Source of the DNA: Hyphococcus lacteus
GTDB lineage: Bacteria > Pseudomonadota > Alphaproteobacteria > Caulobacterales > Parvularculaceae
Length of the DNA: 64,000 bases
Direction: 5' to 3'
NCBI RefSeq assembly: GCF_041058985.1
Contig: NZ_JBEHZE010000001.1
Span: forward strand, 992,001 to 1,056,000
Shown: positions 33,383 through 41,771 of the stretch, piece by piece
Numbering within the stretch: position 1 is the stretch's first letter
How the letters are laid out: each line of letters opens with the position of its first letter
Made by a program: the position numbers and the translations under genes
The notes under the pieces: model-generated
Databases searched by the model: none
What the model was told of the DNA's origin: nothing
What the model saw: the letters and a program-made list of their open reading frames with translations, nothing else

Positions 33383-34078
33383 CTAAAGCGCGCGCGCAAT
33401 CTCGTCAATAATGGATTGCGTTGCCTTTGCCGGGTTGTCGTTAGCGATAATCGGACGGCCTACAACCAATTGGTCAGCGCCGGCGGCAATAGCGTTGGCC
33501 GGGGTTACCACGCGCTTTTGGTCATCCATCGCACTTCCCGCTGGGCGGACGCCGGGCGTGACAATTTTAAGTGCATCGCCAAAACGTGCCTTGATGGCGG
33601 CGGCTTCCTTCGCAGACGCAACAACGCCATCGGCACCGGCTTCGGCGGCAAACTCTGCGCGCTTCAAAACGAGGTCTTCAAGCGGGATGTTGATACCCGC
33701 TTTGGTCAGGCTGGTTTGGTCGAGACTTGTTAAAACGGTTACGGCAAGAATTTTCAGTCGGGGGTCGTCGGCGCGACCTTGAACGGCACCTTTCAACACG
33801 TCGGGTTCCGCATGAACGGTTAGGTAATCCCCACCGAAGGCTGCGACGCTTTTAACGCCGCGTTCGACTGTTGCGCCGATATCGTGAAATTTGAAATCGA
33901 GAAAAACTTTTTTGCCTTCGCCGGACAAACGCGCCGCAAGGTCTAGCCCACCAATCGGCATGAGTTGATAACCGATTTTATAAAAAGCGCCTGCGGGTCC
34001 GATAGCGTCGATAGCCTTCTGCGCATCTGCAACGGTTGGCAGGTCCAATGCAATGATCAGGCGGTCATTCGGAGTCAT
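33383..34078 (-). CDS. pyrF: Orotidine 5'-phosphate decarboxylase
   Basis: PyrF decarboxylates OMP to UMP, the last step of de novo pyrimidine synthesis. The 231-residue TIM barrel has the catalytic DFKFHDI (Lys and Asp of the D-K-D tetrad), the TPGVRPAG loop, and the C-terminal phosphate-binding VVGRPI. Its start overlaps the nth stop (ATGA), so nth and pyrF are translationally coupled. Confidence 0.96.
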   Translation of the reverse strand: MTPNDRLIIALDLPTVADAQKAIDAIGPAGAFYKIGYQLMPIGGLDLAARLSGEGKKVFLDFKFHDIGATVERGVKSVAAFGGDYLTVHAEPDVLKGAVQGRADDPRLKILAVTVLTSLDQTSLTKAGINIPLEDLVLKRAEFAAEAGADGVVASAKEAAAIKARFGDALKIVTPGVRPAGSAMDDQKRVVTPANAIAAGADQLVVGRPIIANDNPAKATQSIIDEIARAL

Positions 34079-34848
34079 GATGCGGAGGCTTTCTTGGTTG
34101 AGTGTTTTGGGGTGGCGCGTAGTTTTGGTTTACTGGCTAATTTCTTTTTGGGTGCGGATTTCTTTTTCACGGCTTTTTTCTTTGCCGGTTTTGGTTTGTC
34201 CGGTGACATGACTTTGTCCTTAAAGCCGCACAAATCCACAAGGCTGCACCGCCAACATTCGGGTGTCCGCGCCTTACAGATGTAGCGACCATGTAAAATC
34301 AGCCAGTGATGGGCGTCATGAAGAAATTCATCGGGGACGATTTTTTCTAAGCCAAGTTCAACATCAAGCGGGGTCTTGCCCGGTGCGATACCAGTACGGT
34401 TTCCAATCCGAAATATATGGGTATCGACGGCAATCGTCGGCGCGCCAAAAGCCACATTCATCACAACGTTGGCGGTTTTTCGGCCCACGCCCGGCAGCTT
34501 TTCGAGATCTTCGCGGGTTTGGGGGACCGCGCCGCCAAAATCGTCGAGCAGCATTTGCGATAGGGCGATGACGTTCTTGGCCTTGTTACGCCAAAGCCCA
34601 ATCGTTTTTACATACTCGCCAAGTTTTGCGACGCCCAGCGCCACCATTTTTTCTGGCGTATCGGCAACCTTAAAAAGGTCTTTCGTCGCTTTGTTGACGC
34701 CGACATCGGTTGCCTGTGCCGATAGGGCCACGGCGACCACCAATGTGTATGGATTGGTGTAATTCAGCTCGGTTTGGGGCGACGGTTCCGTCGTGGATAG
34801 GCGCTCAAACATTTTGCGCGCATTATCGCGCGTCATTTTTCGGGGCAT
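34075..34848 (-). CDS. nth: Endonuclease III
   Basis: Nth is a DNA glycosylase/AP lyase that removes oxidised pyrimidines. It has the helix-hairpin-helix LPGVGRKTANVVMN with the catalytic Lys, the VDTHIFRI Asp, and the C-terminal [4Fe-4S] ligands with Cx6Cx2Cx5C spacing in CKARTPECWRCSLVDLC. A basic tail of about 35 residues (KPKPAKKKAVKKKSAPKKK) extends beyond the usual end and may aid DNA binding. The ATG at 34848 is chosen because the upstream residues (to 34920) are Arg-rich and not family-like. Confidence 0.96.
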   Translation of the reverse strand: MPRKMTRDNARKMFERLSTTEPSPQTELNYTNPYTLVVAVALSAQATDVGVNKATKDLFKVADTPEKMVALGVAKLGEYVKTIGLWRNKAKNVIALSQMLLDDFGGAVPQTREDLEKLPGVGRKTANVVMNVAFGAPTIAVDTHIFRIGNRTGIAPGKTPLDVELGLEKIVPDEFLHDAHHWLILHGRYICKARTPECWRCSLVDLCGFKDKVMSPDKPKPAKKKAVKKKSAPKKKLASKPKLRATPKHSTKKASAS

Positions 34849-34956
34849 GGTCGGCCTTTTTCGCGGTTTGGTGCGACCATAGCGACCGCCCCGAACAGGT
34901 AAAGTTCCCGTTATAGACAATTGCTAGTCGGGTCTGCCTGAGCGTATGTTTTCCCC

Positions 34957-35502
34957 ATGAATCGTATCTCCGCCATTGAAACCATGCCGCCTATTCTGAA
35001 GGGGCGCAGTCTAGATGTGCCAAGTCTAGAGCCGTCCGAGGGGCAGGAAAGTGTATTTGACGCCGTTTTGTATCCGAATCGGTCATTGCCCAATAAGGGC
35101 TTTGTGATCGTGATGACGATTGTGGCAGTTTCGCTTTTCTCGACCGGGCTACTTTTTACCACATTGGGGGCTTGGCCCGTCTTTGGTTTTTGTGGCCTCG
35201 ATATAGTGGCGATATGGGTGGCGTTTAAGCTGAGTTATCGTCAGGGGCGGCTGCGGGAGCATGTGCGGATTTCCGGTGATACGATGTGGGTATCTAGGGT
35301 GATGCCCTCTGGTCATGAATTACGCTGGCGGTTGCAGCCTTTTTGGACGCGGGTGCATATCGACCGGCCTGTGCGCCATGAAAGCCAGGTCCGGGTGATC
35401 AGCAAGGGCGGAACGCTCATATTAGGGGCGTTTCTTTCACCCGAAGAGCGGGAGCGATTTGCCGATGCCCTCACAAGTGCCTTGGGTCGCGCGCGTGGTT
35501 GA
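34957..35502 (+). CDS. DUF2244-family integral membrane protein
   Basis: The 181-residue product has two close TM helices (about 48-68 and 71-88; FVIVMTIVAVSLFSTGLLFT, then WPVFGFCGLDIVAIWVAF), then a cytoplasmic beta-rich domain (LRWRLQPFWTRVHIDRP). This is the DUF2244 layout. Family members are common in alphaproteobacteria, often near nth or cytochrome genes, and the function is unknown. It is divergent from nth. Confidence 0.82.
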   Translation: MNRISAIETMPPILKGRSLDVPSLEPSEGQESVFDAVLYPNRSLPNKGFVIVMTIVAVSLFSTGLLFTTLGAWPVFGFCGLDIVAIWVAFKLSYRQGRLREHVRISGDTMWVSRVMPSGHELRWRLQPFWTRVHIDRPVRHESQVRVISKGGTLILGAFLSPEERERFADALTSALGRARG

Positions 35503-35542
35503 GCTACACGGTGCCATTGTTGTCTGGCTTGGATAGGAAGTT

Positions 35543-36085
35543 ATGCTCGGCTCGTTCCTGATATTGATGGGATTTTTGGCTGTCTGTGGCGGTCTTTATT
35601 GGCACTGGCGTGGAAAAGTCTCGGCAGAGCTTACCGAGGGGGCTGCCTATGAATGGGAGTTTTTCCAAAAAAGAGAACCTGAATTTCTTGGCGATATGTC
35701 CGAGCAGGAATTTCACGCAATTTATCGGCGGGTGAACGAACCCCGCTTTCCCGGTTATGCGTTGGCGGCGCTGGCGACGTTTCTCGTCTCCTTGCCAGTG
35801 ACGCTAGGTCTTTTGGGGTTCTCGCAATGGGTGGGCCAAAAGCTGGGTATCCTCCCTCAGCCAGTGGAAATCGTGCGCTATGTGAATCTGGGTGAAGTTA
35901 AAGTCGCGCAATCGTGGCAATGTGGGCCGGAATGTCAGCTTTACATCGCTGAAGCATTCTCTGGTTTTTACTATTTCTTTGGCGTTGTCATCGTCTGGTT
36001 GGTGATCGTTTGGTTTTTTATGCGGCGGTTTCATAAACGGCGCCCCGGTTATTTGCGCGATGAAATTATTCGTGCGCGGCAATAG
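35543..36085 (+). CDS. Three-TM membrane protein of unknown function
   Basis: The 180-residue product has hydrophobic segments at about 2-20, 72-95 and 141-161 and a basic C-terminal tail (FHKRRPGYLRDEI). A Cys pair in WQCGPECQLYI lies in the loop before the third helix and is probably periplasmic. I recognise no family. It follows the DUF2244 gene with a 40-base gap and may belong to the same transcript. Confidence 0.65.
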   Translation: MLGSFLILMGFLAVCGGLYWHWRGKVSAELTEGAAYEWEFFQKREPEFLGDMSEQEFHAIYRRVNEPRFPGYALAALATFLVSLPVTLGLLGFSQWVGQKLGILPQPVEIVRYVNLGEVKVAQSWQCGPECQLYIAEAFSGFYYFFGVVIVWLVIVWFFMRRFHKRRPGYLRDEIIRARQ

Positions 36086-36111
36086 GCCCAAAAGTAGCAG
36101 GAGATTGCTTT

Positions 36112-36552
36112 TTGCAGTATTTACACACAATGGTCCGTGTACGTGACTTAGAAAAGTCACTGGATTTCTATTGTAACAAACTCGGCCTTGAAGAGGTCAA
36201 TCGGTACGATGTCGAGGCGGGTCGGTTTACGCTCGTTTTTCTTGCGGCCCCCAACGATATCGAACGCGCAAAAGAAAAAGACGGCCCGATGGTCGAGCTG
36301 ACCTATAATTGGGACCCAGAAGAATATGATGGTGGCCGTAATTTCGGCCATCTCGCATATCTGGTCGATGATATTTATGCGAGCTGTCAAAAACTGATGG
36401 ATGCAGGCGTGGCCATTAATCGCCCACCGCGTGACGGGCATATGGCGTTTGTGCGCTCTCCTGACGGGATTTCTATCGAGCTTCTCCAGCGCGGCGAGGC
36501 GCTTGGGCCGCAGGAACCATGGTCAAGCATGGAGAATACAGGCTCTTGGTAG
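36112..36552 (+). CDS. gloA: Lactoylglutathione lyase (glyoxalase I)
   Basis: GloA isomerises the methylglyoxal-glutathione hemithioacetal to S-lactoylglutathione. The 146-residue length fits. The TTG start at 36112 is chosen because it adds QYLHTMVRVRDLEKSLDFY, which supplies the first metal ligand His5. The other ligands are visible: Glu in MVELTYNWD, His in FGHLAYLVDD and Glu in ISIELLQRG. An aggag site sits 8 bases before the TTG. Starting at the ATG (36130) would lose His5. Confidence 0.93.
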   Translation: MQYLHTMVRVRDLEKSLDFYCNKLGLEEVNRYDVEAGRFTLVFLAAPNDIERAKEKDGPMVELTYNWDPEEYDGGRNFGHLAYLVDDIYASCQKLMDAGVAINRPPRDGHMAFVRSPDGISIELLQRGEALGPQEPWSSMENTGSW

Positions 36553-36598
36553 AAACGCATTTTACGCAAACGGCAATTTCCTAGCTGAAAGTTATTAG

Positions 36599-37558
36599 AT
36601 GACCGGCTCGTCCCCATCCGATCCCGTTGTGCTTGACCGGGTCACCAAGCGATATGGCGGCTTTACCGCGGTTGATGGCCTGTCATTTCGCGTGGCGCAA
36701 GGCGAGATTTATGGCTTTCTGGGGCCAAATGGCGCGGGTAAAACCACAACACTCCGTATGCTGCTTGATATCGTAAAGCCGAGTGCTGGTTCGATTAGTA
36801 TATTGGGGTCCTCGTCTGCGATTGATGTGCGCCGGCGCATTGGGTATTTGCCAGAAGAGCGGGGGCTTTATCGAAAGATGAAGGCCATAGATTCCATCGC
36901 ATATTTTGCGCAGTTGCGGGGGCTATCCGCGGGTGCGGCAAAGCGCCGTGCAAGCGAATTGCTTGAAGAGTTTGGTTTAGAAAAATTTGCGCGCTCAAAA
37001 AACGAAGCCTTGTCAAAAGGGATGGCGCAAAAAGTTCAGCTACTGGCAACCATTGCGCATGAACCGGAATTATTGATTTTGGATGAGCCGTTTTCTGGTC
37101 TTGATCCAATTAATCAGCAGACATTGGAAACGTTGATTGCAGATCAGCGCCGCAATGGCCGCACGATCATTTTTTCAACGCACGTTATGCAGCACGCGGA
37201 GCGGCTGTGTGATCGGTTTCTGATTTTGGCTCATGGCCAAAAGCGGTTTGATGGCACGCTTGAGAATGCGCGGGAGATATACGGACACCGATTACATGTT
37301 CGAAGCGCCGCGCCGGCGGCTGCTTTTGAAAGTTTGCCGGGCGTCGTCGCGGTACGGCTGGAAAAGGCTGGCGGCGAAGAAAACCTTTATGAGGTTGAAT
37401 TGGCAGAAAACGCAGATCCGCAAGCATTTTTACAACAAGTCGTTGGTGCCGGAATAGCGATTAGCCGGTTTGAACAAGCCGGGGCGACGCTCCATGATAT
37501 TTTTGTTTCGCTTGCTGGTGACGATGCGTCGGAAGCGATCGCGGAGGCTGCGGAATGA
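36599..37558 (+). CDS. ABC transporter ATP-binding protein (NatA-type)
   Basis: The 319-residue ATPase has Walker A GPNGAGKTTT, the signature LSKGMAQKVQLL and Walker B LLILDEPFSGLD. A C-terminal extension follows the nucleotide-binding domain. This is the DUF4162-like layout of NatA-type exporters. The permease gene overlaps its stop (ATGA at 37555-37558). Substrate unknown. NatAB homologues export sodium or unidentified lipophilic compounds. Confidence 0.92.
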   Translation: MTGSSPSDPVVLDRVTKRYGGFTAVDGLSFRVAQGEIYGFLGPNGAGKTTTLRMLLDIVKPSAGSISILGSSSAIDVRRRIGYLPEERGLYRKMKAIDSIAYFAQLRGLSAGAAKRRASELLEEFGLEKFARSKNEALSKGMAQKVQLLATIAHEPELLILDEPFSGLDPINQQTLETLIADQRRNGRTIIFSTHVMQHAERLCDRFLILAHGQKRFDGTLENAREIYGHRLHVRSAAPAAAFESLPGVVAVRLEKAGGEENLYEVELAENADPQAFLQQVVGAGIAISRFEQAGATLHDIFVSLAGDDASEAIAEAAE

Positions 37559-39075
37559 AACAGGTTCTGTTGATCGCCTGGCGCGAATATAAGCAATATG
37601 TATTCTCGCGCGGTTTTTTGATCTTCCTCGTTATGTTGCCGGTTAGTTTAGTCGCATTCAGTGCGGCGATGGGGCTGGTTGAGCGGAACAAGCCGACGCG
37701 CATCTTTGTGGTTTACGATGAAACGGGACAATACACCGACGATATCGACAGGGAGGTCGAGCGGCGCCAATTATTACAAGCATTATCAGCGTGGGATGCA
37801 TATCTGAATGCTTATGCGGACCTTACGGCGGTTGAGCGTGGTGAAATCGCACCGCCCTTTGCACCGGATGCCGTGAACGATAAACGAGCAGAGGCGTTTA
37901 TTGCGGCAGGTGGATTTGACGTTGCTCAGCTAGCGGTTGATCCCTATTTAAATGCGAGCGCAATGCCGTTTGAAGTGCCGCGTGTACAGTTCCAGCGTAT
38001 CATCTCGCCGGTTCCCACCGACGGTTCGCTTGCGCAGATAGAGACTGCGCTTCGTCCATTCTTGTTGGATGATGAACGTATCGAAATGCCTGACGGGACA
38101 ACCGTTCCATTGTTTGCAGCGATTTTGATTCCGGCTGATTTCGGCGCTGACGACGACGCGTCCGCCGCACAATATTGGAGCCGCAACCTGACCGATAGCG
38201 CGCTGGAAAGCGTGGTCAATTCGGCGCTCGATAAGGCGTTAAAACGTCAAACTATTGCTGAGTTTGGTCTGTCCCAAGATACGCTGGATCGTATTGATGC
38301 AGTTGATGCGCCATTGCTGTCTTATCGGCCGGATCGCATAGCCGACGAGGCGGAGTTGGGCCTAGAAGACCGAATAGAGACTGCTATGCCTGCGGCGCTA
38401 ACCTATATGTTGGTGGTGATTATCTTTGGTGTTGGCAACTTGTTACTGACCAACACCATCGAAGAGCGTTCGAATAAAATTGTTGAAATATTGTTGTCGT
38501 CGGTCACGGCGGGTCAGTTAATGGCGGGCAAATTGATTGGCATTGCGGCCGTCGGTCTGACGATGCCAGCGATGTTTTTGTTCGGCGGTTTGGCGGGATC
38601 GATGGCGCTGACGACGGATCAGAATTTTTTATCGCTCGCGATCAGCTCGCTCTTTTCGTCGCCACTTCTCTTGATTTATCTATTCTACTTTTTCTGTGCT
38701 TATGCGATTTTTGCGATGATCTTTTTGGCCATCGGTGCCGTATCGAATTCGCTTCAGGATGCTCAATCATATATGGGGCCGGTCATGATTTTGGTGTTCG
38801 CGCCTATGCCGTTCATGGTGATGGTGTTCCAGAATCCTAACGGCTTTGTTGCATCTGTGCTTACATGGATACCGATTTATACGCCCTATGCGGTGATGAT
38901 GCGCGCGGCTGCGGATCCGCCATTGTGGGAAGTTTTCGGTGCAACGATCTTGATGCTGGCCTTCGCCATTTTCCTGATGCGGATTATGGGGCGGATTTTC
39001 CGTAACGCGATTTTACAATCATCGCCGCCAAAAGCGCGTGATGTTTGGCGCTTGGCGCGGAAAGAAAAACACTAA
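37555..39075 (+). CDS. ABC-2 type transporter permease (NatB-like)
   Basis: The 506-residue protein has one TM helix near residues 17-40, a large periplasmic domain (about 45-275), then five more TM helices in the last 220 residues. ERSNKIVEILLSSVTAGQLM, between the second and third helices, is the conserved ABC-2 motif. It partners the ATPase encoded just upstream by a 4-base overlap. The big extracytoplasmic domain is typical of NatB/YhaP-like exporters. Confidence 0.9.
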   Translation: MKQVLLIAWREYKQYVFSRGFLIFLVMLPVSLVAFSAAMGLVERNKPTRIFVVYDETGQYTDDIDREVERRQLLQALSAWDAYLNAYADLTAVERGEIAPPFAPDAVNDKRAEAFIAAGGFDVAQLAVDPYLNASAMPFEVPRVQFQRIISPVPTDGSLAQIETALRPFLLDDERIEMPDGTTVPLFAAILIPADFGADDDASAAQYWSRNLTDSALESVVNSALDKALKRQTIAEFGLSQDTLDRIDAVDAPLLSYRPDRIADEAELGLEDRIETAMPAALTYMLVVIIFGVGNLLLTNTIEERSNKIVEILLSSVTAGQLMAGKLIGIAAVGLTMPAMFLFGGLAGSMALTTDQNFLSLAISSLFSSPLLLIYLFYFFCAYAIFAMIFLAIGAVSNSLQDAQSYMGPVMILVFAPMPFMVMVFQNPNGFVASVLTWIPIYTPYAVMMRAAADPPLWEVFGATILMLAFAIFLMRIMGRIFRNAILQSSPPKARDVWRLARKEKH

Positions 39076-39076
39076 C

Positions 39077-39265
39077 CTAGTGGTCGGCCGTTGTGGGTTT
39101 GAAAATGAACTTACGGTCGCAGTAGCCACATTCGGCTTCGCCGTCCTCAAGCGAGTACCAAACGACAGGGTGACCGAGCGCCCCGCCGCCGTCACAAGAG
39201 ACGCGCAGGCTATCCACATATATGACTTCGGGGTCCGGTGTTGTGGTCGTTTTTGGTTCGCTCAT
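39077..39265 (-). CDS. Small zinc-finger (zf-CHCC, NDUFS6-like) protein
   Basis: This 62-residue protein carries the zf-CHCC pattern: Cys in RVSCDGGG, His in LGHPVVWY, and the Cys pair in AECGYCDRKF. Proteins of this family are the bacterial counterparts of the complex I accessory subunit NDUFS6 and bind one zinc. The ATG at 39265 is the most family-like start, although the frame is open to 39439. It is convergent with the NatB-like permease with 1 base between stops. Confidence 0.88.
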   Translation of the reverse strand: MSEPKTTTTPDPEVIYVDSLRVSCDGGGALGHPVVWYSLEDGEAECGYCDRKFIFKPTTADH

Positions 39266-39425
39266 GGTTCTTTTCTTCGTGCGATAGAATGATGTCTGTG
39301 ATTGCCGCTGATGAGCGCTTTCGTCAAGACCTCCCGGATTTGTGTGGAGCGAATATATCAGGTGTGGTTGACCGGTTCTTTGAGCGGCGCGATAAGCCAT
39401 CTCAACCAGAACAAGCGAGAAACCA

Positions 39426-40373
39426 ATGGATTTCAACACTAATGCCGAATACGCAATTGCCGCACGCGGGGTCCGTAAGACCTATGGCGGTAGCGGTATG
39501 GCCCCGGAGAAAGAGGCCCTAAAAGGCGTAGATATTCTGGTGAAACGCGGTTCGATATTTGGGCTTTTGGGGCCAAATGGCGCGGGCAAGTCAACTTTTA
39601 TCAATATCCTTGCCGGGCTTGTGAATAAAACGGCCGGTGAGGTTTCTGTTTGGGGTTTTGATATTGACCGCAATCCGCGTCAGGCGCGGGCCTCGCTGGG
39701 TGTCGTCCCACAAGAAATCAACATGGATGTGTTTTTTACTCCGCTTGAGGCGCTAGAGATTCAAGCCGGGCTTTATGGCGTGCCCAAAAACAAACGCCGG
39801 TCGATGGAGATCCTCAATGCACTTGGTCTTGGCGATAAAGCTAATGCCTATGTGCGGATGCTTTCGGGCGGCATGAAGCGGCGGCTTTTGGTGGCCAAAG
39901 CCATGGTGCACTCGCCACCGATCCTGATTCTCGACGAACCAACCGCCGGTGTCGATATCGAGTTGCGCAAACAGCTGTGGGAATATGTCCTCAAGCTTCA
40001 TGAGATGGGTGTGACAATCGTTTTGACGACCCATTATCTCGAAGAGGCGCAAGAGCTGTGTGAGGAAATTGCGATCATCCACAACGGCAATGTGGTTGCC
40101 TGTGAACCGACGGAAAAACTGATTTCTTCGCTCGACCGTAAAACCCTAATGGTCACGCCGAGTGAAGCGGTTGATATCAAACCTGATCTGGGGCCACTTG
40201 AATTTGAGATGAAATCAGATGGCAGTCTCGCGATTGCTTATCAGCCAAGTAAAACTCAGGTTGCTGACATTCTTGAGCGTCTTTCGGGTGCAGGAATTGC
40301 GGTCAAAGACCTTTCGACGGTCGAGGCCGATCTTGAAGATGTATTCCTTGAGCTGACTTACCGCGCTGAGTAA
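39426..40373 (+). CDS. ABC transporter ATP-binding protein without an adjacent permease
   Basis: The 315-residue ATPase has Walker A GPNGAGKSTFINIL, the signature LSGGMKRRLLVAKA and Walker B ILILDEPTAGVD, and fits the YadG/ABC-2 exporter class. YadG is normally paired with a YadH permease. None follows here: the next gene is convergent and the stops overlap by 16 bases. The partner may be elsewhere, or it may share the NatB-like permease 350 bases upstream, which is speculative. The upstream zinc-finger gene is divergent. Confidence 0.9.
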   Translation: MDFNTNAEYAIAARGVRKTYGGSGMAPEKEALKGVDILVKRGSIFGLLGPNGAGKSTFINILAGLVNKTAGEVSVWGFDIDRNPRQARASLGVVPQEINMDVFFTPLEALEIQAGLYGVPKNKRRSMEILNALGLGDKANAYVRMLSGGMKRRLLVAKAMVHSPPILILDEPTAGVDIELRKQLWEYVLKLHEMGVTIVLTTHYLEEAQELCEEIAIIHNGNVVACEPTEKLISSLDRKTLMVTPSEAVDIKPDLGPLEFEMKSDGSLAIAYQPSKTQVADILERLSGAGIAVKDLSTVEADLEDVFLELTYRAE

Positions 40374-41236
40374 GCGCCAACGGGCTGCCATCTCGCGCGC
40401 TCTTTGGGTAGGTTCATCGCATAGTCTCTTAAAGATGCGGCGACGACTTTTGGATCACCCTGAAGGGCGTGAGGCGCGATCATCGGGCCCATCGTGATCT
40501 TATAGGTCTTATTCTTTTTGTTCAGCAGTTCGTGGAACAACGTAATGTCGCGAAGTTCTGTGTTTAGACGCCAGAACCAATAATAGAGCCATGAATTACG
40601 CATATCGATATGGACGGGTACCACTGGGCAATCATATTTTCGAGCGAAAATAGCGATAGAGGACAGCCATTCCTGCTCGGTCAGAACTTTTTCTTCGCTC
40701 ATATAGGCCAGCCTACCTGACGGAAAAAGCACCACACTTTTTTCATTTTGGAAGGCTTTGATCAAACTTTGAAGCGTCTCCCGTGAGCGCTGTGGGTTGC
40801 GTTTATCCGCGACCCATTCGACGGGGATGATCATGTCTTCGAGGCCCGGCGCGGCGCGTAGTGCATCGCGGTTTGCAAAAAATGTCATGTCGGGACGCCG
40901 GGCTTTGATAGCGTCAAATATCGCAATGCCATCGGGAATACCCGTGGGGTGAGTTGGGGCGATCAGTACACGGCCATATTGGGGAAGGTTTTCAAGCCCT
41001 TCAATCTCAATGTTTAAATCGAGAAGCCCGCTGATATAGTCGAAGACACCACGAGCCGAAAGCGGGGCGATGGCATCGGCCATTTTAACGGCGGGTTTGT
41101 AGAGTAATAACGGATAAAGCGCGGCTTTATAAAGGGGCCAGAAAACCGATTTTTTTAGTCGCTCAGCGCGTTCTTCGATTAGCACATCGACGATATGTTT
41201 CTCTGGCGTTTGTTTTTCTTGGGCTCGGATATTCAT
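40358..41236 (-). CDS. Lysophospholipid acyltransferase-like protein
   Basis: The roughly 292-residue protein has the PlsC-type fold. The catalytic motif is THPTGIPDG, with His and Asp five residues apart, not four as in the canonical HX4D; I recall similar HPTGIxDG variants in other alphaproteobacterial proteins. The second block FPSGRLAY and a PVVPVHIDMR block match glycerolipid acyltransferases. An N-terminal hydrophobic stretch supports membrane association. The acyl acceptor is unknown. A GTG start at 41269 is an alternative. It overlaps the convergent ABC ATPase gene by 16 bases. Confidence 0.83.
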   Translation of the reverse strand: MNIRAQEKQTPEKHIVDVLIEERAERLKKSVFWPLYKAALYPLLLYKPAVKMADAIAPLSARGVFDYISGLLDLNIEIEGLENLPQYGRVLIAPTHPTGIPDGIAIFDAIKARRPDMTFFANRDALRAAPGLEDMIIPVEWVADKRNPQRSRETLQSLIKAFQNEKSVVLFPSGRLAYMSEEKVLTEQEWLSSIAIFARKYDCPVVPVHIDMRNSWLYYWFWRLNTELRDITLFHELLNKKNKTYKITMGPMIAPHALQGDPKVVAASLRDYAMNLPKERARWQPVGAYSAR

Positions 41237-41306
41237 TAAGTATTCCGGTATTCGATCACGATTGCCCACCTATTACGCGGGTTCACGCATTCGCAAAATA
41301 CCAAGC

Positions 41307-41561
41307 TTAATTTGTATTGTCTTCGATGTCGTCGCGATAAGGTTCGCTGGCGAGATGCAGAATCAGAAATGCCCCGGAAATCAAAAGTACAATGGCAGCC
41401 AAATCACTTCCATTATTGTCAAACCAATTTGCCACAACGCAAACCCATGCCACCACCAGATATGGCAATAAAGGTGGGTTCTCATGCCTTGTTCGGCTGA
41501 TGAATAGCGACAGTGCTGCGATGAACAGCATGATCGAAAAAAGCTGAAATGACGGTGCCAT
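41307..41561 (-). CDS. Small three-TM membrane protein
   Basis: The 84-residue product starts MAPSFQLFSIMLFIAALSLF and has three hydrophobic segments, with VANWFDNNGSDLA between the second and third. The layout resembles small accessory proteins reported beside the XrtV sorting system, but I cannot confirm this and no exosortase is present. The ATG at 41561 is preferred to an Arg-rich extension to 41591. It lies upstream of and on the same strand as the acyltransferase. Confidence 0.5.
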   Translation of the reverse strand: MAPSFQLFSIMLFIAALSLFISRTRHENPPLLPYLVVAWVCVVANWFDNNGSDLAAIVLLISGAFLILHLASEPYRDDIEDNTN

Positions 41562-41771
41562 AACTCGGATTCTCCGTGCCCGAGCTTCCAATATTGTCGT
41601 TAAAAACCTCTTAGGCCGCGTGGTTAACTAAAAATGACTAGGGATTTTTGAGAATTATGACCTGCATAATCTGGCCAGCGGCAGGTTTAGGTCCTAAAAC
41701 CGAAGAGCGTTTTTTGGATCAACCAGGCAGGACGCGTACTCATCCACAGGTGAGGCTTCGGGAGGAAGTAA

